The position numbers and the translations under genes are program-made. Positions 7,270 through 11,476 of a stretch of 11,476 bases of DNA are shown here, piece after piece. This DNA is from Desulfuromonadales bacterium (GTDB taxonomy: Bacteria; Desulfobacterota; Desulfuromonadia; Desulfuromonadales; BM103): assembly GCA_030630015.1 (NCBI GenBank), contig DAOVNV010000060.1:1-11476 (forward strand). The letters are read 5' to 3'. Below the pieces are notes generated by a model. The model ran no database searches and had not been told where the DNA came from. It worked only from the letters and a program-made list of their open reading frames with translations. Each line of letters starts with the position of its first letter. Position 1 is the stretch's first letter.

Positions 7270-7332
7270 AGGAGTTTGTCGGGCTTGATGGATCGTAGCG
7301 AGAAGCCCTCGTCAAGTTTGTCAGACTCCTGA
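7270..7332 (+). repeat. Compound inverted/direct repeat between hfq terminator and the DUF512 gene
   Basis: AGGAGTTTGTC (7270-7280) pairs with GTCAGACTCCT (7320-7330) except for one mismatch and one wobble. Inside it, GGGCTT (7281-7286) pairs with AAGCCC (7303-7308). An alternative inner pairing is CTTGA (7284-7288) with TCAAG (7312-7316). AGTTTGTC also occurs twice as a direct repeat (7273-7280 and 7315-7322). There is no T run after it, so it is not a second simple terminator. It ends 15 bp before the next start codon. It could be a dispersed repeat or a structured 5' leader. Confidence 0.6.
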
Positions 7333-7347
7333 CGGCGATTAGAACTC

Positions 7348-8646
7348 ATGCTCGACATAATCGGTATTGATTCCTCAAGTATTGCAGAAGAACTCGGGAT
7401 CGTGGCAGGTGATCGGCTGGTTGCCATTGACGGTCGCCCCGTTCGTGATCTGATCGACTACCTGCTTCATGAGCATGACACAGAACTCGTGGTGGAAATC
7501 GAGCGGTCTGACGGCGAAGTCTGGGAAATTGAAGTTGAGAAAGATGCAGACGATCCTCTCGGGCTGGTTCTACCTCATCCCCAACCGATGCATTGCGGCA
7601 ATAACTGCATCTTCTGTTTTATCCACCAGTTGCCGCGCGGCATGCGTTCAACGCTCTATGTCAAGGATGAAGACTACCGCTTTTCCTACCTTTATGGTTC
7701 GTATATTACTCTGAGCAATATTGATGAAGCAGCGATGGAACGCATCCTGGAACAGCATTTGTCGCCGCTTTATATCTCTGTCCATGCGACCGAGGAAGAC
7801 CTGCGGGAACATCTGCTGGGTCGTAAGGCCCCCCCGTTACTCGCGTTGATGAACCGTCTGGTTGAAGGCGGTATCGAATTACATGCCCAGGTGGTGATTT
7901 GTCCAGGCATTAACGATGGGTCGCATCTGGAGCGTACCTTCACTGACTTGCTCACCCTGTTGCCGGGCGTGCGTTCCCTGGCGATCGTGCCAGTTGGTTT
8001 GACCGGCTATCGGGAGCGATTGCCGAGACTGCGCGGGGTGACAGAAACGGAAGCCTCTCAACTGGTGCAGTGGGTGCATGCGCGCCAGCAGGAGTGCCTG
8101 AAACGGTTCGGACACCGATTTGTCTTTGCAGCTGATGAATTGTACCTCAGAGCCCTTGCCGAGATTCCGGATCTTTCGGCATATGAGGACCTCCCCCAGA
8201 TTGAGAATGGAGTAGGCTTGGTTGCATCTTTCCGACATCAGGCTACAGAGGTCCTTGAACAGGTGCAACCCATGGATCTGCCGCCGGTTTCAATTGTGAC
8301 CGGTGTCGATGCGGCCGGCGAGGTTGAAAGCTTCATAAGGGATCTTTCTGCCAGGACGGGTTTGAAGGCTCGGGTGCATCCCCTGATTAACCGTTTTTTT
8401 GCGGGCGATGTGACCGTGGCGGGCTTGTTGACTGGTCGGGATCTGTTGGACCAGTTGTCGGGCGAACAACTGGGCGATGTGCTGTTATTACCGGACGTGT
8501 TGCTTCGAGAGGGTGAGGATATTCTGCTTGATGATGTTACAGTGTCTGATCTTGAGGCGCAGTTGAAAGTCAGGGTCGAGGTGTTTCCTGCAAATCCGTG
8601 GGGGTTGTGGGATGTTCTCGATACTCTCGATGCTGAACAGGGATGA
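7348..8646 (+). CDS. PDZ-like, radical SAM, DUF512 family protein
   Basis: A 432-residue protein of the DUF512 family, cytoplasmic by appearance (no signal or membrane segment). Residues 1 to about 65 look like a PDZ-type domain (SIAEELGIVAGDRLVAIDGR). HCGNNCIFCFIHQLPRGMR carries Cys83, Cys87 and Cys90 in the CX3CX2C arrangement that binds the radical SAM 4Fe-4S cluster. The TIM-barrel-like part extends to about residue 210 (LYISVHATEEDLREHLLG). The DUF512 part shows its usual blocks: ADELYLRAL (Asp263, Glu264), IENGVGLV (Glu286) and LLDDVTVSDL (395-396). The reaction and substrate are not known to me. The same architecture was catalogued as a putative FeS oxidoreductase in cyanobacteria and occurs in clostridia and deltaproteobacteria. 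A stop codon lies at 7330-7332 in the same frame, so ATG 7348 is the first usable ATG; its ribosome site is poor. Confidence 0.9.
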   Translation: MLDIIGIDSSSIAEELGIVAGDRLVAIDGRPVRDLIDYLLHEHDTELVVEIERSDGEVWEIEVEKDADDPLGLVLPHPQPMHCGNNCIFCFIHQLPRGMRSTLYVKDEDYRFSYLYGSYITLSNIDEAAMERILEQHLSPLYISVHATEEDLREHLLGRKAPPLLALMNRLVEGGIELHAQVVICPGINDGSHLERTFTDLLTLLPGVRSLAIVPVGLTGYRERLPRLRGVTETEASQLVQWVHARQQECLKRFGHRFVFAADELYLRALAEIPDLSAYEDLPQIENGVGLVASFRHQATEVLEQVQPMDLPPVSIVTGVDAAGEVESFIRDLSARTGLKARVHPLINRFFAGDVTVAGLLTGRDLLDQLSGEQLGDVLLLPDVLLREGEDILLDDVTVSDLEAQLKVRVEVFPANPWGLWDVLDTLDAEQG

Positions 8647-8666
8647 ATGGTTTTAGGAGGCTATCG

Positions 8667-8683
8667 GAAGGAGGTCGATTATG
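8667..8683 (+). promoter_or_regulatory. Strong ribosome binding site for the second TPR gene
   Basis: AAGGAGGT at 8668-8675 lies 5 nt before ATG 8681. A second Shine-Dalgarno-like string, TTAGGAGG (8653-8660), lies just upstream with no start codon behind it. The pair suggests efficient translation from a message shared with the DUF512 gene. Confidence 0.8.
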
Positions 8684-9466
8684 TCGGATTTTGATGTGTC
8701 ATTGAGTCGGGCTAGTCAGGCCCTTGAGAGTGGTCATATCGAAGAAGCTGTGCGTATCGCAAGACGCCTGGCTGCTGCTGACCCGAATAACCTTGAGGTT
8801 TTGGGACTGCTGGGCGAGTCCCTGGTTGAGGCCGGACAGTTGGAAGAGGGTGTCCCTGTTCTGGAAAAGGTACTGAAGCTTCAACCTGGTGCACTTGATA
8901 TTCAGTATGCACTCGGAGACGCCTATTTCGAACTGGGCCAACCCGAACAGGCGGCCGCTGTCTACCAGGCGATCCTTGACCAGGATGCAGAGCAGGTCGA
9001 TGCCTTGATCAGTCTCGGCCTTGTGAATTTCCAGCAACAACGTATGGAACAGGCTGAGCATTACTATCGGCTTGCTCTTGAACTTGACCCGGAAGCGGTT
9101 TTTGCCCTTCAGTCCCTTGGTGATGTCTGCCTGTCTACAGGACGCAATGATGAAGCGCGTGCCTGCCTTACCAAGGCGCTGGAACTGGATCCTGAAGATC
9201 CGCAGAGTCATTACAGCCTCGCCGAATTTCTCTACGAGCAGGGTGATCTCCAGGGAGCTTCCGAGAACTGTCGAAATGCCATCCGGCTTGATCCTGAATT
9301 TGCTTTAGCATACTTGACCCTTGGCAATGTCAGCCTTGATCAGGACCTGGTGCAGGAAGCTGTGCAATTCTTCCAGGCCTTTCTCAAGCTCGAAAAGAGT
9401 AAGTCTTCCATGGAAATTCAGGACGAAGTTTCTGCGCTTTTAAAGGATCTTGAGGGGGAAATCTGA
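8681..9466 (+). CDS. Tetratricopeptide repeat protein (about seven TPRs)
   Basis: A 261-residue protein made almost wholly of consecutive 34-residue tetratricopeptide repeats, with units starting near residues 4, 38, 72, 106, 140, 174 and 208. The consensus is clear in QYALGDAYFELGQPEQAAAV, LQSLGDVCLSTGRNDEA and ALELDPED. It ends with a short acidic helix, ALLKDLEGEI. No signal peptide or membrane segment is visible, so it is probably a soluble protein-protein adaptor. It follows the DUF512 gene by 34 bp with an excellent ribosome site, so joint transcription is likely. A functional link to the radical SAM protein is inferred only from this. The TPR family is certain; the binding partner cannot be read from the sequence. 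A MITE-like element starts 10 bp after the stop. Confidence 0.88.
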   Translation: MSDFDVSLSRASQALESGHIEEAVRIARRLAAADPNNLEVLGLLGESLVEAGQLEEGVPVLEKVLKLQPGALDIQYALGDAYFELGQPEQAAAVYQAILDQDAEQVDALISLGLVNFQQQRMEQAEHYYRLALELDPEAVFALQSLGDVCLSTGRNDEARACLTKALELDPEDPQSHYSLAEFLYEQGDLQGASENCRNAIRLDPEFALAYLTLGNVSLDQDLVQEAVQFFQAFLKLEKSKSSMEIQDEVSALLKDLEGEI

Positions 9467-9467
9467 G

Positions 9468-9475
9468 AACTTTCT
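9468..9475 (+). repeat. Left target-site duplication of the MITE
   Basis: AACTTTCT directly precedes the left terminal inverted repeat and matches AACTTCCT at 9610-9617, directly after the right one, in seven of eight positions. Eight base pairs is the duplication length typical of IS66-family insertions. Confidence 0.75.
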
Positions 9476-9609
9476 GTAACTATTCAGCTGTTTTACTAAA
9501 CCGCACAGCATGTGGGCTATAGCTGTTGCTTGCGGGAAGTTAAGTGACAACGTTGGACGCAGGCAATGGCTGTAGGCCACATGCCTTCGCCGAGAGGCTG
9601 AATAGTTAC
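9476..9609. mobile_element. MITE-like element with IS66-type ends (134 bp, non-coding)
   Basis: The element begins GTAACTATTCAGC (9476-9488) and ends GCTGAATAGTTAC (9597-9609), a perfect 13-bp terminal inverted repeat. The ends start with GTAA, and an 8-bp near-duplication flanks the element; both are traits of the IS66 transposon family. Inside, 9508-9529 pairs with 9563-9584 over 22 positions with a single G-G mismatch, and 9530-9534 pairs with 9558-9562, giving a long stem over a central loop. No reading frame of useful size lies within it, so it would depend on a transposase supplied elsewhere. The family assignment rests on the ends and the duplication length only. Confidence 0.78.
9508..9584. 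repeat. Long imperfect internal hairpin of the MITE
   Basis: The left arm, starting GCATGTGGGCTATAGC, and the right arm, ending GGCCACATGC, form a 27-position stem (one mismatch, four wobble pairs when read as plus-strand RNA) around a loop at about 9535-9557. No T run follows the right arm, so it is not a canonical terminator, though it could still affect read-through from the TPR gene to lrgA. Confidence 0.75.
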
Positions 9610-9617
9610 AACTTCCT
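9610..9617 (+). repeat. Right target-site duplication of the MITE
   Basis: AACTTCCT follows the right terminal repeat and is the partner of AACTTTCT at 9468-9475 with one base changed. The difference suggests that the insertion is not recent. Confidence 0.75.
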
Positions 9618-9636
9618 TTAAGTATTGGAGCTGTCT

Positions 9637-9993
9637 ATGGTTAGAGGTCTGGCCTTTCTGCTGCTGTTTCAGGCCCTGGGTGAACTGATCAGTCATGGAC
9701 TGGGCTTGCCCATCCCCGGGAATGTGCTTGGGATGGGGCTGCTGCTGGCGGCCTTGGGCTGCAGACTCGTCAAGGTTGACTGGATTGAGGAGGCTGCCGA
9801 TCTTCTACTCGCCAACCTTGCCCTGTTTTTTGTGCCTGCAGGTGTCGGCGTGATGGTTTACTTCGAGTTGATTGCCAGAGAGTGGCTGCCAATTGCCGTT
9901 GCAACAATTGTCAGTACCTTTGTGGTCATGCTGGTAACCGGGAAAGTTGCTGATTTCCTCGAGCCGCAGGAGGAGGATCAGCGTGCTGAGTAA
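9637..9993 (+). CDS. lrgA: CidA/LrgA family membrane protein
   Basis: A 118-residue small membrane protein of the LrgA/CidA family. Four hydrophobic helices can be placed at about residues 2-22, 28-46, 56-77 and 82-104. The family blocks LPIPGNVLGMGLLLAAL and NLALFFVPAGVGVMVYF are both present, and the charged tail LEPQEEDQRAE should face the cytoplasm. LrgA was described as a holin-like or antiholin-like protein in staphylococci. With LrgB it forms a two-part system that imports pyruvate in Bacillus (PftAB); which role applies here cannot be decided from the sequence. The start is ATG 9637, with GGAG at 9627-9630 six nt upstream; an in-frame TTG at 9625 would overlap that site. The gene starts only 27 bp after the MITE, and its 3' end overlaps lrgB by 11 nt. 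Confidence 0.9.
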   Translation: MVRGLAFLLLFQALGELISHGLGLPIPGNVLGMGLLLAALGCRLVKVDWIEEAADLLLANLALFFVPAGVGVMVYFELIAREWLPIAVATIVSTFVVMLVTGKVADFLEPQEEDQRAE

Positions 9994-10678
9994 CTTGGTT
10001 GAGATGCCGTTGTTCGGCGTGGGTCTGACCTTGGTTGTGTACGCTTTGGCCCAGTTACTTTACCAAAGAACCCGTAGCGTCTGGTTCAACCCGGTTCTGG
10101 TATCGATTGTCGCGATTATCGGCATTCTCAAAACTGGTGGCATCTCCTACGAGAAGTATTCGCTAGGCGGGGATCTGATCCTGTTTCTATTAGGGCCGTC
10201 GGTTGTTGCCTTGGCGGTTCCACTTTACCAGCGACGCTCAGAGATTCTGAAGCGCAAGAAGCCGATCCTTGTCGGGGTCTTTGCCGGGGCTGTTTCTTCC
10301 ATCATTTCTGCGAGTGGCCTGGCTTGGGTTCTTGGCGGAAGTCGTGACGTGGTGTACTCCCTGGCGCCAAAGTCAGTGACCACCCCGATTGCCATCAGTA
10401 TTGTCGAGAAAATTGGGGGGGTGGCGCCCCTGACCGCAGCACTTGTTGTTCTGACCGGGTGCCTTGGAGCTGTCTGTGGTCCGGAATTCTGCCGGTTGAT
10501 AGGCATCCGTTCGTCCGTGGCAACAGGACTTGCCGTGGGAACCGCTGCACATGGTATCGGTACCGCGCGGATGCTGGAAGTCGACCGTCTGGCCGGTGCG
10601 GTATCAGGCCTTGCTATTGGCCTCAACGGTTTGGTGACGACCTTTATTCTGCCGCTGATGTTTCTGTTCTTCGACTGA
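9983..10678 (+). CDS. lrgB: CidB/LrgB family membrane protein
   Basis: A 231-residue polytopic membrane protein, the usual LrgB length. Family blocks are SYEKYSLGGDLILFLLGPSV, the conserved LAPKSVTTPIAISI, GCLGAVCGPEFCRLIGI and GTAAHGIGTARMLE, all in order. Several hydrophobic helices span the chain, ending in FILPLMFLFFD. It is the partner of LrgA in a two-part membrane system (murein hydrolase control in staphylococci; pyruvate uptake for related pairs in Bacillus). The chosen start is GTG 9983, preceded by AGGAGG at 9971-9976 with 6-nt spacing and lying inside the last codons of lrgA. The 11-nt overlap implies translational coupling. A longer frame from 9947 would add a basic stretch outside the family and would lie wholly within lrgA. 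Confidence 0.92.
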   Translation: MLSNLVEMPLFGVGLTLVVYALAQLLYQRTRSVWFNPVLVSIVAIIGILKTGGISYEKYSLGGDLILFLLGPSVVALAVPLYQRRSEILKRKKPILVGVFAGAVSSIISASGLAWVLGGSRDVVYSLAPKSVTTPIAISIVEKIGGVAPLTAALVVLTGCLGAVCGPEFCRLIGIRSSVATGLAVGTAAHGIGTARMLEVDRLAGAVSGLAIGLNGLVTTFILPLMFLFFD

Positions 10679-10718
10679 AGCATGACAGATTTTTAATCAC
10701 TTACAACTTCGACAGACC

Positions 10719-11476
10719 ATGCCCGTAATACTTTTCACCACACTCCTGGCTCTTTCCGCTCTCTATCTGCCTCAGCCGCTGCTGCCGGTTCTGGTCAGGG
10801 AATTCGGCGTGACGCGTGAGACAGCCGCCCTGTTGACAACGATAACCTTCCTGCCGCTCAGTCTGGCGCCGCTCTTTTACGGTGTCCTGCTTGAATCCTT
10901 CTCAGTGCGCCGCATGCTGAGGGCTGCAGTCCTGTTGCTGGCTGTCTCCGAAGTGATGATCTTTTTCTGCAGTTCCTTCGTCTGGCTGATAGTACTGCGC
11001 CTTGTACAGGGTTTGTTGATACCTGCAATGCTGACGGCCCTGATGACCTATCCGTCGCGTGTTGCCCCTGCCGGAGAGGTGGCGAGGGCCATGGCCTGGT
11101 ACATTGCCGCGACCATTCTCGGTGGTTTCGCGGGGCGTTTTTTTTCGGGGATGGTTGCCAGTCTCGTACACTGGCGACTCAGTTTTCTTCTGCTTGGCTT
11201 GAGTTTGATCTTTGCCTGGTTCTGGCTTGGCCGATTACCGGAAACTGGTTTTGTGCAAGTGAGGCGGGCAAGTCTGCATATCATCACCGAGGTGCTTTCC
11301 AGGCCCATGATGCGCACTGCATACGCCATGGTCTTTTGCTTTTTTCTGGTGTTTGCCGCAATGATGAATTACCTGCCTTTTCGTTTGACCGAATTGAACC
11401 CCCGGGTGGATGAATTTCGTATCGGGGCTGCATATGCGGGATATTTGTTTGGCATTGTCATGTCCCTGAATGCCGT
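10719..11476 (+). CDS. MFS transporter, N-terminal part (3' end outside window)
   Basis: An open frame of 252 codons runs off the end of the window. The protein starts MPVILFTTLLALSALYLPQP and is strongly hydrophobic, with at least seven predicted membrane segments. It fits the major facilitator superfamily, closest in style to the YnfM/AraJ drug-efflux-like group. The loop between helices 2 and 3 carries a degenerate motif A (Gly55, Arg64, Arg65). RLVQGLLIPAML (from Arg94) matches motif B, which has the conserved Arg and Gln-Gly. ATG 10719 is the first ATG after an in-frame stop at 10683-10685; no convincing ribosome site precedes it. It lies 40 bp after lrgB in the same direction, so read-through is possible, but a shared role is not indicated. 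The substrate is unknown. Confidence 0.85.
   Translation, partial: MPVILFTTLLALSALYLPQPLLPVLVREFGVTRETAALLTTITFLPLSLAPLFYGVLLESFSVRRMLRAAVLLLAVSEVMIFFCSSFVWLIVLRLVQGLLIPAMLTALMTYPSRVAPAGEVARAMAWYIAATILGGFAGRFFSGMVASLVHWRLSFLLLGLSLIFAWFWLGRLPETGFVQVRRASLHIITEVLSRPMMRTAYAMVFCFFLVFAAMMNYLPFRLTELNPRVDEFRIGAAYAGYLFGIVMSLNA

Noticed and set aside
7212..7427. Minus-strand frame across the hfq-DUF512 gap
   Set aside because: It reads through the terminator hairpin and the compound repeat and into the start of the DUF512 gene. It is better explained as repeat sequence.
9508..9584. The long hairpin after the second TPR gene as a rho-independent terminator
   Set aside because: No T run follows the right arm, and the terminal inverted repeats with target duplication explain it better as part of a MITE.
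9625..9636. TTG 9625 as the lrgA start
   Set aside because: It overlaps the GGAG ribosome site of ATG 9637, and LrgA N-termini fit the later start.
9947..9982. Extended lrgB start at 9947
   Set aside because: It adds a basic stretch not expected in LrgB and lies within lrgA, while GTG 9983 has an ideal ribosome site.
10225..10683. Minus-strand open frame of 152 residues
   Set aside because: It is the antisense of lrgB, rich in Arg, Pro and Thr from reversed hydrophobic codons, with no supporting start signals.
1..11476. tRNA or rRNA genes, CRISPR arrays, phage or toxin-antitoxin modules
   Set aside because: I found no cloverleaf-like segment, no regularly spaced direct repeats with unique spacers, and no proteins of those classes in any gap.

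Overview
The window looks like a housekeeping stretch of chromosome from a Desulfuromonadia-type bacterium (Desulfuromonas, Geobacter or Pelobacter relatives). This is inferred from the gene order (TPR protein, GspA/ExeA-like ATPase, mutL, miaA, hfq, DUF512 radical SAM protein), from the family character of the proteins and from moderate GC content. It is not a species identification. All ten genes read rightwards.

Layout. Positions 1-471 hold the 3' end of a glucose-6-phosphate isomerase gene (pgi). After a 110-bp gap with a good sigma70-type promoter comes an apparent transcription unit: a large acidic TPR protein (582-3185) and a GspA/ExeA/MshM-like AAA ATPase (3201-4103). A 105-bp gap carries a degenerate CTTTGCGT repeat. 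It is followed by mutL (4209-6011), miaA (6026-6952) and hfq (6964-7197), which are tightly packed and end at a strong rho-independent terminator (7222-7267). A second, complex inverted/direct repeat (7270-7332) lies between that terminator and a PDZ plus radical SAM plus DUF512 protein (7348-8646). A seven-repeat TPR protein (8681-9466) follows 34 bp later. A 134-bp MITE-like element (9476-9609), with perfect 13-bp terminal inverted repeats and a near-perfect 8-bp target duplication, sits just in front of an lrgA/lrgB pair (9637-10678). The window ends inside an MFS transporter gene (from 10719).

How the parts work together. MutL (mismatch repair, with the endonuclease motifs of MutH-less bacteria), MiaA (tRNA A37 prenylation) and Hfq (sRNA chaperone) form a widely conserved cluster. 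The TPR/ATPase pair is probably linked to envelope or pilus/secretion assembly, by analogy with ExeA and MshM. The DUF512 protein is the least understood conserved gene here, and its coupling to a TPR protein deserves attention. LrgAB is a two-part membrane system related to holin-like and pyruvate-transport proteins.

I do not see a wholly new multi-gene system. The best new-looking signals are the MITE with IS66-like ends, the repeat element after the hfq terminator, the DUF512-TPR pair, and the codon-repeat acidic domain of the large TPR protein. Several start sites were moved from the longest open frame on the basis of ribosome binding sites: 582, 6964, 9637 and 9983.
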